From: Onchocerca lupi
Lineage: Eukaryota > Nematoda > Chromadorea > Rhabditida > Onchocercidae
DNA length: 64,000 nucleotides
NCBI GenBank assembly: GCA_028564675.1
Contig: JAOVVO010000391.1
Location: 1 to 64,000 of the forward strand
Direction: 5' to 3'
Part shown: piece after piece, positions 22,001 to 37,000 of the stretch
Layout: each line of letters begins with the position of its first letter
How positions within the stretch are numbered: position 1 is the first letter of the stretch
The notes under the pieces: model-generated
The model's database searches: none
What the model saw: only the letters and a program-made list of their open reading frames with translations
Told to the model about the DNA's origin: nothing
Program-made: the position numbers and the translations under genes

Positions 22001-25000
22001 TGCAGGTCATTTCTAGCTTCTGGAATTTTTTCGTTTTTTAATAATTCGAAATTTTTTTCTTGATCTTAGAAATTTTAAATTCATTATGATATTTTAGGTT
22101 GAAATGAAAAGACGTGGACGTGCATTGCTCCAGATAGCATCAGCTAAACGATCTGACAGTGGCAGATATACTTTGAAAGTAAAAAATTCAACTGGAGAAC
22201 AAGCTGGAGCTGCCGAATTGACTGTCATGGATAAGCCAGCTCCACCTCAGGGTCCCCTGCAGGTTAAAAATTCTTTTTACCGATTTTTATATTTAGGAAA
22301 TATGTCCTGGAGAACATTTTAGAAAAAGATCTCGGGAAATTTTAACTTATTCGTTAGCCGATCCGCCACTGTACTTCTTGTTCGGTCCCAAAGTCTCCCT
22401 GATCCTTTTTACTCCTAGAAGATTTATTTTTCTATTTCTGAATTAACCCTGAATTCTGAAGTTAATTATTATCAGTGCATGATCTTTTTGCTTCTAGGTA
22501 TCAGATATCTTCGAGAATAGTTGCAAGCTTGCTTGGAAACCACCAGAAGATGATGGTGGTAATCCTATTGTGTGCTATGAAGTAGAGAAGTTTGACGTGG
22601 AAGTAGGAAAATGGATTCCATGTGCTAAAGTCAACGGTACTGAGGCACATATTGATGATTTACAAAAAGGACATGTTTACCAGTTCCGTGTGAAGGCAGT
22701 GAATCATGAAGGTGCTAGTGACTCACTATGGACAAAGGATTCCATTGTAGCAAAGAATCCCTATGGTACGATTGCGTGATTTTATTCAGCTGTAAAAAGA
22801 TCTTTCAGTCGTGAATTGGGAATGCGAAAGATTTCACAACAGAAGATTCCGAATGATTGCTGTGAAATTCTTTCATACTTAAAAAATCAAATTCTTTTCT
22901 CAATCAATTCATATCAATTTTTCAGATGAGCCAGGAAAACCAACAACTCCAGAAATTACTGATTGGGACATTGATCAAGTAAATCTGGCTTGGCAGCCTC
23001 CAGCTAATGTATATTTTTACTGCAACTTGGATTTGGAATCTTTAATAAGATGATTACTTTTAACCAAAATTGTTTTTGTTAGTTGTCAAATAGTACAATA
23101 CAAGCCTACATTTCAGGATGGTGGTGATCCGATAACTGGTTATATAATCGAAAAACGAAAAAAACACGCCAAAGACTGGGTCGAATGCTATAGAACAAGT
23201 GGTCCTGAATGTGAAGCTAACGTTTTAGGATTGAAAGAAGGCGAGGAATATCAATTTCGAATTCGAGCCGTGAATAAGGCTGGAATGGGCGAACCATCAG
23301 ACCCAAGCAAAAAAGTTATTGCGAAACATCGCAATTGTAAGTCTTCGAAAATTTAAATTCCACCTAATGTGCTTTAAGAATTTATAAAATCGAATTTTGA
23401 AAATATGATAAACTTTTTGAAAGTGAGAGTGATCTTTCTGGGAATTTATTGGATTTAGTCTTTAGTGAAGCCACACATTAATCGTGAATCGATGAAATCA
23501 ATCGTAATCAAAGTGGGCCAAAGTATAGAATTCAATGTCCCGATCAGCGGAGAACCCCCGCCAGAGAAAATTTGGATGCTCAATGACAAGCCGATCGGAA
23601 ACGACGAACATTTTGCAGTATTTTTAAATTCAGTGGAATCAGGCGAAGAATCTAGACAAAAATAGGAGTTAGAGATAAAAGTTGGGGAGGAGACATCAAA
23701 GTTTCATTGATTAGAAAATGTTTAAACTGACGTTCAAACAGATTGACTGTTCTTGAAAAATAGTTCTTTTAAATTAGCTCCACAAGTTGATTATAATAAG
23801 TCTATTCGTTTTTAATATGAATGTTCTCTTTCAGATAACAAATGAAGATTACAAAACTATGTTCGTGTTAAAAAATGCAACACGAAAGCACACTGGCAAG
23901 TACATGTTAACTGCATCTAATATTAATGGTACTGATAAACATGCTGTAAATATGACTGTAATCGGGCGACCTTCCGCACCCGAAGGTAATCTAACTTTCA
24001 CTCGACTTATTTTGGAATATGGAATTTTTTTTTTCCAAAAACTTTAAAATTTAAGTAAATAAGAATTTTGAAAAAGTTTTTAGGACCGCTAGAGGTATCC
24101 GACGTTCATGCGGACCATATGAATCTGGAATGGAAGCCGCCGGAGGATGATGGTGGTCTTTCGATCGACCATTATGAAATTGAGAAAATGGATGTGTCTA
24201 ATGGTAGGTGGATTCCATGTGGGCGGTCAGAAGATTGCAAAGCAACCGTGCAGAATCTACAGGAAGGAAAAACTTATCAGGTTAGACTAATTTTACTCAT
24301 TCGAGACTTGAACCTGAATTGCATGTGAAATAAATGGATGAGTTCGTTCTCTTTTTTCAGAATATTTTTAGAGCTGCTATGTCAAATTTTCAGTTTCGTG
24401 TCCGAGCGGTCAATAAAGAAGGAGAATCGGATTCACTTGTCACAGGAGGAGACGGATTCCTGGCCAAAAATCCGTATGATGTTCCAGGAAAAATGGATAA
24501 GCCAGAAATAGTTGATTGGGACAAGGATCATGTTGATTTGCAATGGAAAGCTCCAGATGATGGTGGCTCACCGATCGAACAGTATGCTTTGGAGATAAAA
24601 GATAAGCATGGGAAATGGACAGAAGCAATGAGAGTAAGGATTTATTGGTCCGTCTGTAATATGCATTTTGAAGTTATAATGGATTTTAAGAAATTTCTTT
24701 ATTTAGTATAGCATACTTGAATTAAATTTGGATTCTAGATTCCCGGCTCGGAAACAACTGCTCGAGTTGAGAATTTAAAGGAAGGTGAAGAATATCAGTT
24801 CCGTATCATTGCCAAGAATAAGGCTGGTTATGGCGAACCATCCAATCCCAGTGACCGCATCATCGCTAAGCCCAGACATTGTAAATTATATGCTCTCAAT
24901 CATTTTGTCCCAAAATAGAAAATTCCTTTAAAAATTCTATGTATTTTGAAGTTTATTTTTCAGTTTTTCAAGAAAAAAAGATGAATTATTGCAGTGCTCT

Positions 25001-28000
25001 ATTTGCATTACAGTGGCCAAAGCAGCAATATTTTGTGATGAAAGATTTTATTTTCATAGCTTTTATTAGAATCCCCTTAAACTCGTTGCAGTGGCGCCTC
25101 ATATTCATCGTGAGGATGTGGAGGATGTGGTCATCAAGGTAGGACAACCCTTGCGACTCACCATACATATTGATGGAGAACCACCGCCGGAAGTTACTTG
25201 GAGTTACGACGGGAAACCGCTTAATTCAGATGTTGCTATCGAAAATGAGAATTATATTACTAAGCTTACTATAGCGAAAGCAAACAGGTAGGTGATTCAA
25301 ATTTTGACCACAAGAAAGAATTGAAAAGTTTCTTATGGGCTAGAATCTGAGATTTCCGAGATTAGTTTTTGAATTGAGAAATCTTCCAGAATAGATAAAT
25401 CAGAAACATTTTTAAGGAAACAGTCTGGATCCTACACTATAACGGCTACAAATGAAAATGGTTCAGACAGTGTTACATTTGCAATCAAGATAAAAGGGAA
25501 GCCTGGTAAACCAAAGGGCCCTATAAAAGTCAATGATGTATTTGAGGATCGCGCAACTTTAAGCTGGGAACCGCCAGAAGATGATGGTGGCGAACCTGTC
25601 GATCATGTATGTCTTCTTTATAAACTTTTTATTGCAGTATGCAATTTTTATACTTGTCCGAAAATGTGATTTAGTATTTGCTATACTAATATCCTTGTTT
25701 CATTTCTATTGACTTCATTTTTCTTCTCTCAAACTTCAAGTTCTCAATGGGAATTAATTGTCTTACATGATTTATTTGCATTATGTTTGAAATTTCAGTA
25801 TGAAATAGAAAGATTGGATACTAAAGATGGTATCTGGGTACCATGCGGGAAATCCAAAAATACATTATTCGAAGTTCAAAATCTCATCAAAGATAGACAC
25901 TACCAGTTCCGTGTAAAAGCAGTTAATTCTGAAGGCTCTTCCGAACCTCTAGAAACGGACAGCTCTATCCAAGCCAAAAATCCATTTGACAAACCGGATA
26001 AACCTGGAAAACCAGTAGCAACTGACTGGGATAAAGATCACGTTGATCTTGAATGGACTAAGCCAATAAATGATGGCGGCGCACCAATCGAAGAATATCT
26101 GATCGAAAAACGAAGCAAATATGGGCGGTAAATGTTTGAAAATGATTTCTTATGCTATGCGATCAAAAAATGGTCGAAATGGCATTATAGTTAGTTCTCT
26201 CAATCTTCCTGAATCAGCTTATATTATTAGTTTTGTTGATCATATGTTGCTTCAGATGGGAACCTGCTTTAACAGTATCTGGCGACTCAACAGCAGCTAC
26301 CATCCAAAATCTTACGGAAGGTGAAGAATATGAATTCCGTATTATAGCTGTCAACAAAGGTGGGCCATCGGAACCTAGTGATACAAGTGCAGCTGTTACC
26401 ACAAAGACGCGAAATTGTGAGAAATTTTTTTAATTGTTTGACAACAGTTGAAAATATCTCTTCGATTTCAAAACAATTTCGAAAGCTAAAAGCAAACTTA
26501 AATTAAAAAGTCAATTGATTGGAAATTGTTGCTGAATTTATCGAAACTTTTTCCAGTGGCACCAAAAATTGATCGGAGCACATTGAAATCAGTGAAGGTG
26601 AGAGCAGGACAAATGGTTTCATTCAATGTGTCGGTTGAGGGAGAACCACCACCAACAACCACTTGGCTGAATACAAATGGACATGAGATGAAACATGGTG
26701 GTCGTGTCAAGCTCGATAATTCTGATTATCGGACAAAAATGCAAATACGAGCATCTGAAAGGAGTGATAGCGGTATATACAAAATCCGTGCTGTCAATCC
26801 AAATGGTGAAGATGAGGCTACTGTTGAAATTAATGTTATTGGTATGATTTTTAAACTTTATTCAAGTTCCCGAAAATATTCTTCGCACATATGTGTAGGA
26901 AGAACTGCACAGCAAAGAATTTGGTACAATTTTTCGTTAATAACAGTCAATAAAATTATTGCTCATGTTGCTGAAATTTTTATACAATTCCACAAGAGAT
27001 CTGATTTTTTTCTGAAATTTCAGATAAGCCACAGCCACCAGAAGGTCCACTGAACGTAACAGATATCCACGCCGATCACGCCATTCTGGACTGGAAGGTA
27101 CCTATAGACGATGGCGGATTACCGATTGATAAATATGTTGTGGAAAGATTCGACAGATCTGGTGGACATTGGATTCCATGTGTTAAGGTTTATATTATAA
27201 TTGCCTGATTTAAATTTGAATTTGGCTTTTTTTTTTTTTCAAATTATTCTTTCTATAAATTCGGATGCTTAAAATAAGTGCTAGTATTTTAATCTGTTTG
27301 AGAATAGAATCAGAGTGGAACATCAAAGAATATAACAAAGTATATAGCTGGAACAGAAATGCATACACACATTGAATTAAATTACTAAACTGTATTAAAA
27401 GTACTTAGCTATCAGGTAAAATATTGAGTTGTCCATTACTGTAAGTTAAGTTATCAGTAATACATTCCAGGTCGACGGTGCACAGACAACTGCTGTTATT
27501 GACGGTCTTATTGAAGGACATGAATATAAGTTTCGTGTGTCGGCAGTTAATGCTGAGGGTGAATCTGATCCTCTTGATACTTTTGGAACTATCCTAGCAA
27601 AAAATCCATATGATGCACCAGGTAAGTAATATTATTGGTACTTATCATGTTTGAGCATGTAAAATTTAAAGTGAGTAGATAAAACTGTACAAGATAATTG
27701 CAAAAGTTGAAATATAAAATGAATTTTTATGAAACCAAAACTTACAAAATCGTCATTCATTAATTTTGTAGTTTAGTGATCAAATCGATTTATCTATTTT
27801 AGGAAAAACTGGGAAACCGGAAGTTATCGACTGGGATAAAGATCACGTAGATTTGAATTGGACACCTCCTGCAAGTGATGGTGGTGCAGCCATTGAGGGT
27901 TATGTAATTGAAATGAAGGAAAAGTTCGCACCCTTTTGGAAAGAAGTCAAGGAAGTACCAGCTGATCAACTTACAACTACCATACCTAATTTGAAGGAAG

Positions 28001-31000
28001 GTTCCGTATATGAATTCAGGATACGAGCTAAGAACAAAGCTGGTCTTGGAGATCCGTCAGATCCAAGCAATTCCGTAACTGCCAAGTCACGACGCCTGGC
28101 ACCAAAAATTGATCGTACTGCGATTGAAGAAATTAAAGTAAGGGCTGGTTCTAACTTTCAGTTAAATATTCCGGTTTCTGGTGAACCACCTCCAACGATA
28201 ACATGGATGTTCTCAGGAAAACAACTGGAATTATCGGGGAGAATCAAGATTGAAAACCCGGATTACAGAACCAAATTTACGGTGAAACGTGCTCATCTTT
28301 CTGACACTGGCACCTATATAATCAAAGCCGAAAATGAAAATGGTACGGATACGGCTGAAGTTAAAGTGTTAGTATATGATCGACCAGGAGAACCTAAGGG
28401 TCCACTCAAAGCAGATAATGTCCACAAAAATGGATGTACTCTTAACTGGAAAGAACCTGATAATGATGGTGGTGCAGAGATTAATTGTTATATTATTGAG
28501 AAACAAGACGTGAAAACCGGACGTTGGATTTTTGCGGGTGAAGCAGCTGCCACTACTATGGAAATTGATGATCTTACTCCCGGACATGAGTACAAGTTTC
28601 GCGTTAAAGCGGTTAACAAATACGGAGAATCAGATCCATTGGAAACAACTCAACCAATTATTGCCAAGGATCCATTCGATATTGCCGGAAAGCCAGGTAC
28701 TCCTGAAATTGTAGACTGGGATAAGGATCATGCGGATCTTCAGTGGGATCCTCCCTTGGATGATGGTGGTGCCGCAATCGAAAAATATGTCATTGAGAAA
28801 AAGATGGCTAATGGTGACTGGGAGTATGCAGAAGAGGTACCCGCAAACCAGACCACCACGACAGTAGGCCAGCTGAAAGAAGGTGCAATCTACCAGTTTC
28901 GTGTAAAAGCAATTAACAAAGCCGGAGAGTCGACACCTTCTGATTCAAGTCGTACCTTTGTAGCCAAAGCGCGTAATTTACCACCAAAGATTGATCGTTC
29001 TAATTTGAATGAAATCCGCATAAAGACCGGTGGCACTATCGAATTCGACGTTAAGGTAGAGGGAGAGCCACCACCGAAGATTTCTTGGTTCAACAATGAA
29101 ACACCGCTTTCAACCTTTGAACGTACGAGAATTGATAATTCTGTGGATTACCGTACAAAATTGGTTACTGTAAATGCGATACGTAGTGATTCCGGTATCT
29201 ACAAGATTGTTGCCACTAATGAGAACGGTAAAGATGAGGCAGAGGTGAAGGTTGTGGTACTCGATATTCCAGGAACTCCGAATGGACCTTTGGAAGCTAC
29301 TGATATCACGAAAGAAAGTTGCACAGTGCACTGGAATTCACCTGATGATGATGGTGGTTCATCTATTTCACATTATCTCGTTGAGAAGCAGGAGGCCAAT
29401 GGTCGTTGGGTACCATGTGGTGAAACTTCGGATACTAGTTTACGCGTTAGCAAACTCGTGGAGGGGGAAGAATATAAATTCCGTGTAAAAGCTGTGAATC
29501 GTCAAGGAGAATCACAACCTTTAACCTCGACTTATCCAATAACCGCCAAGAATCCGTTCGATGAACCTGGTAAGCCCACGAATTTGGTTGCAGTGGACTG
29601 GGATAAAGATCATGTCGACTTGGAGTGGGAAGCACCATTGAACGACGGCGGCTCACCAATTGAGAACTATATTGTAGAGAAAAAAGATAAACTTGGTGAC
29701 TGGCTACCATGCACAACGGTTGCTGGAAATATGACTAAAGCTACTGCAGCTAATTTAATACCAGGCACAACCTATAAATTCCGAGTACGAGCTGTTAATA
29801 AAGGCGGAAAAGGAGAGCCTTCCGATCCTACCGAAGAGATAATTGCGAAATCAAGAAAGATAGCACCTAAAATCAATCTAGCTGGACTTTTCGATATCAG
29901 GGTTCGGGCTGGATCACCAGTCCATCTCAAAGTGGACTATGACGGTGAACCAGCACCAAAGGCGTCTTGGAAAATTAACGATGTCCTCTTTACTGGTACT
30001 GACAGAGTTGAAGTTATTACGAAAGATAAAACCAGCGAAATTGTGATATCGTCATCAGTTCGTAATGACACTGGTACTTACATGATTCACGTTGAGAATG
30101 AATACGGCAAAGATAAAGCATCTTGTGTCGTAACTATTTTAGATGTTCCAGGAACACCGGAAGGACCAGCAAAGATCAGTGATATCACGAAAGAAGGATG
30201 CACACTGACTTGGAAACCACCGGGCGATGATGGTGGCTCCGATATTATGCATTATGTGATTGAAAAAATGGACACAAGTCGTGGTACCTGGCAGGAAATA
30301 GGCCATTTTCCAGACTGTACTGCTAAAGTGACAAAATTGGTTGATGGAAAAGAGTATAAATTCCGTATCAAAGCGGTCAATATGCAGGGAGAATCAAAAC
30401 CGCTGGAAACTCAAGAAATGATTGCCAGGAATCAATTCGATGTGCCGCAACCAACATCAAAACCGGAAGTAATCAACTGGGATAAAGACCGGATTGATAT
30501 AAAATGGAAGCCACCGATCGATACTGGCGGACTGCCAATCCAGGAATACATCATTGAGAAGAAAGAGAAAGGTAGTCCAGTTTGGATTGATGCAGGAAGA
30601 ATTAGTGGAGATATCACAGCTTTCTCAGTTAATAGTCTGAAACCTGGATCAGAATATGAATTCCGAGTTATCGCGGTGAATGAAGTTGGTCCATCTGACC
30701 CATCCGAGCCATCAGATACACAAATGGCTCGTCCAAGATATGTGAAACCTGAAATCATCTCTCAAACGCGGAAATTTAAAGTTAAAGCAGGTTTGTCACT
30801 AACAGTAGAAGCGGAATATATCGGTTCTCCGGATCCATCCGTAAATTGGGAATTCAAGGAAGGTGAACCATTAGCTGAAAATCTTTTGATGAGTAGTAAG
30901 AATGGCATACTGACAAGTACTACAAGTTTTTTCATACCATCTGCAAAAAGGTCTGAAAGTGGAAATTATACATTAAAATTGAAAAATGAAGTTGGTGAAA

Positions 31001-34000
31001 CGTCTGGTTTATTTGAGGTTATTGTCCAAGATAGACCGTCGACACCAAAAGGACCAATTGAAGTAACTAATATTACTAAAGAGGGCTGCGTCCTTGAATG
31101 GCAACCGCCGGAAGATGACGGTGGTGCGGAAATCACCAATTATGTAGTCGAGAAACGTGATCTGCAATCGAATACTTGGACTCCAGTATCAACCTTTGTT
31201 CCTGGTACTACAGCTGTGGTATCAAAACTTTCAGAGGGGCACCATTATGAATTTCGAGTCATGGCTGAAAATGCAAATGGACGATCGGACTCACTGAATA
31301 GCGACTCATCTGTGCTTGCCAAAGATCCGTTTGGCATTCCGGGTAAGCCTGAACAACCAGTTGTTACCAATCATGACGTGGATCATATAGATATCGAATG
31401 GGATCCACCTAAAGATAATGGTGGCAATCCAATATCGCATTACAACGTAGAGCGTAAAGACTTGAAGATAGGTCGTTGGATCAAAGTAAACAACGAGCCA
31501 GTGAAAGATACCAGTTTCGTGGATGATCGTGTTCAAGAGGGTCATACTTATGAATATAGAGTTCGAGCAGTCAACAGAGCCGGTTATGGTCCACCTTCGG
31601 ACCCTTCGGCTGCAGCCACTGCAAAATCAATGTTCCAGGCTCCAGTGTTTGATATTGACATCAACGGTAAAGAATTCCGAGTTCGTGTTGGCGAACCACT
31701 GGATATTAAAATCCCATATACAGCATCACCAAAGCCTAATATCAGTTGGGTGAAAAACGGTCAAACGCTTAGCAATGTGGAGACAGACGATTCGAGAACA
31801 CGTCTCTATATCAAGGAAAGCAAACGTTCGGATTCTGGTCAATGCACTATAACTGCATCGAATTCATACGGTGATGCAGAAGCAACAATTAAGATTTCCG
31901 TAGTCGATCGACCAGGACCTCCAGAAGGCCCACTGGCTTACCCGGAAACATCGCGTCATTCCGTGACCTTAAGATGGCGTCCACCTGAGGATGATGGTGG
32001 TTCTGAGGTTACTGGTTATCACATTGAGTACCAAGAAACAAATACACCTAATTGGGTTCGCGTCATCGAAGCAGTCGGTGGTACCACATATACCGTTCGT
32101 GGACTGGATCACGGAAAGCAATATCGTTTTCGTGTGCGTGCTGAAAATGTGATGGGATTGAGTGAACCACTTGTAGGTGCACCAGTGGTTGCAAAAGATC
32201 AGTTTGACCTACCTGGACCACCCTCTACTCCCGAAGTAACTGGATATGGTCGCAATCAGATAAGCTTATCATGGAATCCACCACATAATGATGGTGGATC
32301 GCCAGTTTTGCGTTATGTAATAGAGAAATTTGAGAAAGGTGGCAATGAATGGACACCCATTAAGATGCGCTCGATTACAAATACCGAAGCTACTGTGACT
32401 GGTTTAATTGAAGGAGAAACTTATCAGTTTCGAATTCGAGCCGTTAATTTGGCTGGTGAAGGTGAACCAAGCGGTAATTCTGAACCAGCCGTGTGTCGTC
32501 CATTCGTTATCCCACCTGATGCTCCAGATCAGCCACGGGTGGGAAAGATAACGAAGAATTCAGCCGAATTGACCTGGAACCGCCCTTTAAGAGACGGCGG
32601 AGCTCCAATCGAAGGATACATTGTTGAGAAAAGGAAAGCCGGTGTTAGCGACTGGATACCATGTAATGATAGACCTGTTAAAGACACTTGTTTGATTGTG
32701 GAACCACTGGAAGAAAACGAAGAATACGAATTTCGCGTGAAGGCGGTTAATTCGGCTGGTAAAGGAGAACCATCAAAGACAACAGATATGATGCGCATTG
32801 AAGAACAACCAGGTCGTCCATGTTTGGATCTATCTGATGTTAAGGATATCACCGTCAAGGCTGGAGAGGACTTTGAAATCAAAATTCCTTTCACTGGTGG
32901 TAATCCGAAACCAATCGCAACTATTATCAATGGAATGAAAGAAATATTTGGCGGAGATGATCGCATTAATATTGAAGTAATCTTTTATACATCCTTTCTA
33001 CACAAAAATTTGTTGAATTTTGAAAAAATGAATCAAATTTCTCAATTGATATTAGGGAAAAATTTGTTTAATTTTGAAATTTTTCTTATCATTTTGTTAC
33101 TAAAGGGGAAAGAATATACAGTATAATTTAAACTAGTTGAAAATTCAGGTAAGCGACGGTTTTGTGACCTTAACAACGAGATCAGCGAAAAGATCGGATG
33201 CCGGACCGTACCGCATAACGTTAAGTAATCGCTTTGGTAAGGATACCGCAAAACTAAACGTTAAAGTACTGTCACCACCAGGAAAACCCATTGGGCCAAT
33301 AACCGCGAGTGAAATTGCTGGGGAAGCAATAACACTTCATTGGAGTCCACCACTTGATGATGGTGGTGCTGGTATAAGCAATTATGTGATAGAAAAACGT
33401 GAACCGGATGGTACTTGGACTAAAGTTGGTCAGCCAGTTGGGACCAGTTTTCGTGTACGTAACCTAGAAAATGGCCATCCATATGAATTTCGAATTTCGG
33501 CAGAAAATCAATACGGCATTGGTGAACCACTTGAAACAATGGAACCCATTATTGCGAAAGATCCATTTAGTAAGTATTCAACTGTTTCTTTAAAATCTTA
33601 ATTTTTCCAATAAAAAATTTTTTGTTCCAAACTCGAAAGTGCATACTTTCTATTTTTTGGCTTTTGTAAACCCATGAATAACCTCACAATTTTTAGATAA
33701 ACCTGAAGCTCCTGGGCGACCAGAACCTATCGCAACAACCGAGGATACTATTACATTGCAGTGGACTCGGCCGTTGAAGGATGGTGGTTCACCGATACAA
33801 GGTTACGTGTTGGAAAAGCGTGAAGAAGGTGGTGACTGGTCAAAATGCGTTTTTGGCCTTATCAACGACACACAATGTCGGGTAAGGGTCATAACAATTC
33901 GCAGATTTGTGTTTTTCTCGCTTCTTTACATTAAATTTCTGTAATAAATCGCCTAATATGTATCTTACGCATTGATTTGCCAGAAGGAAGACTAGCAAAA

Positions 34001-37000
34001 AATGATCAAATCAGCTATCGAACTGTATGTAGAGTTGTTCTTTTCTAGGTCACTAGTTTAATACCATACAAGCGTTATGAATTCCGTGTGGCGGCGATAA
34101 ATGGAGTCGGCCAAAGTCCGTGGAGCCAAAACAGCGAACAAATCACAGCTCAGGCTGAAGCAGTAAAGCCAAGGTTTAATCTTTCTTTGCTTGGCAAAGA
34201 TATTATTGCTCACGTTGGATCTCCAGCGAAGGTAAGTCAATAGAATAATATTCGCACTATTTATTGATGAAAAACTTTATAAAATTCTAATGATTTGAAA
34301 TTATATGTTCAAATTTACCACATCTTCTAGCTTTTGAAATGAAAAATAAATTTGCAGATTTTGGTACCATTCTCGTCAAGTCCCTCTCCGAAAATAACTT
34401 GGAAAAAGGATGGTAAACCAATTAATGAGAAATCAACGCGTTTAAAGCTTGAGTCGAATGATTTTTTGACACAACTTTCATATGAAAAATGCGAACGCGA
34501 CGATACAGCTACCTACACGATCAAGGTGGCCACTTTGCAATGAGTTGCAAAATCGTTCAGAATTTCAATCTTTTGCGAGCATGAAATTCTTTAGACATTG
34601 AAAGTTTTAATATGAGGAAGAAATGCCCTTTTTCGGATCCTACACTATTTTGTTCAGCACTATGGAAATTACTGAGAAGGGATCACCTTTGGCCACTAAT
34701 TTTTGTATATAGATTTTGATGTCAGAAATGCAGATTGCGCATTATTTCGATTTTTGCACAATCTGCGAAAATTATTACGTTTCATGCACTGTAGATGAAA
34801 TTGCATGCTTGAAATGCAATTGCGTGAATAAATATGATTTCAATTACGAAAAGAAACTATAGATAGACAAAATTCGAATTCAGACTCTATGCGGAAATCA
34901 ATTAAGAGATAATTCTCAGATCAAAAAATGAGGGAAATAATCACTGAGCAAAGAAAAAAAGATCTATTTTCAGCTGGAAAATGACGCTGGATCGGATAGT
35001 ATTGATGTCAAATTACTGGTCGTTGATAGTCCATTGCCACCGAAGAATTTTAAAGTTTCCGATATCACGCCGGATTCTTGCGTTCTGGATTGGGAACAAC
35101 CAGAAGATGATGGCGGCTCTCATATCACAAATTACATCTTGGAGAAATGCCGTGTTAGTACGCCATCGGATAATGTTTGGGAGAAAATTAGTTCTTTCGT
35201 GCGTGGTACGCATTACGTAGTTACTGGTCTTAATGAAAACGAACGCTACAAATTCCGAATTCGAGCGGAAAATCAATATGGAATATCAGAACCAAATGAA
35301 CTGAATGAACCAGTTGTTGCTCGTTATCAGTTTAAGGTCCCATCACAACCAGATCCACCCACTCTTCGTGATATGGACAGCACCTGGGCTGAAATGGAGT
35401 GGGAACCACCATCGGACGGAGGTTCGAAGATTCTCGGATATGTGCTGCAGTACAAGGAACCAGGATCTAGCAAATGGATTAATGCTAGTTCCCGTCCAAT
35501 AGAAGGTACCAGCTTTCGAGTCCAGAATTTAAAGGATAAGGGTGAATATGAGTTCCGAGTTATTGCTAAAAATAAAGCTGGTTTGTCAAAACCATCACTG
35601 CCATCAGAGAAAGTACAGCTTAAAGTCAAACATGGTCCACCTGGTCCACCGAAACAGATAGCCGCTGAATCGATAGGAAGAAATCATGTGACGCTCACCT
35701 GGGCTCCACCAACTGATGATGGTGGTTCCAAGATAACTGGATATATTGTAGAAAGCCGAGAACTTGGTATCCAGAGCTGGAGAGTTGTTAGCGATTACAA
35801 TGTACAGCAGCCTGAATTCACTGTTCCTAATTTAATTGAATTTCATGACTACGAATTTCGAATTACTGCTGTCAATAAACATGGAAAAGGTTTACCATCG
35901 TTACCTTCGTCACCAATCAAAATCCAGGAAATGGGTGGTTCTAAACCTATGATTGTTGTCAAACCAACAGACACAGCTTCGCCTTATAATCGACGTGCAG
36001 TATTTACATGCGAAGCCGTTGGAAGGCCAGGTAATTTAGACTACATGATTAATTAATGAATCTCAATTTCAAAAACAGGAATCTTGAAACTGTTTTCTGA
36101 AAAGACTTTAAAATTTTAATGACAAGGGCAGTTCTTTTTTTAGCACCAACTGCACGCTGGTTACGTAATGGACGTGAAATACCAGAAAGTGCACGTTACT
36201 GTATTGAAACGCAGGATGGAGTTTTCAAACTTATCATCAAGGAAGTATGGGATATTGATTCTGGTGAATACACCTGTGAAGTGTCAAATATTTATGGTTC
36301 CGATTCTTCTACTGCAACATTAACTGTTCAAGGTTTGGAATTTGTTGAGTTAATTCTCATTATTATTTCGAAAGTGGAAAAAGAAAAAAATTTCATAGAA
36401 TTTTGACCATAAGTTAATTTCAGCGCCACCTGTGATCGAAAAAGGTGTTGCAAATGCCATATATGCCGATGGTGAATTAGTACGCTTAAAGATTTACTTC
36501 TCCGGCACCGGTCCATTTAATTATATATTTACCTTGAATAAGAACGAGATACCTGCGGACCATCCGAATATCCATTTCGTGGATTTCGATGATCACGTTA
36601 TCATTACTATTCCATCGATCCATAGCAGTGAGACTGGTCGTTATGAATTGACAATAAGCAATGACAGCGGTGAAGCGAATACTGCTTTTTGGTTGAATGT
36701 CACCGGGCTACCATCGGCACCTCAAGGACCATTACAGTTTTCAGATTTGAACATATCTCAGGTGTTACTTAGCTGGAAACCTCCAGTGGTTAGTTTTTCT
36801 CAGAATTCCTTTTTTATATTTCAATTTCTGAAATTCTTACCAATTAGACTGAACTATATTTAAAAAATTTTTTAGAGTGATGGTGGTGCTCGTATTACCA
36901 ATTATGTTGTCGAAAAACGTGACCTATCAAAAGATAAATGGACTGAAGTAGCAACATTTGTAAAAGATAGTAACTATTTGGTTACTGACCTTTTTGAGGG

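Noticed and set aside
29447..32966. Several minus-strand and alternate-frame open frames over exon 45
   Set aside because: Antisense and frame-shifted shadows of a repetitive coding exon.
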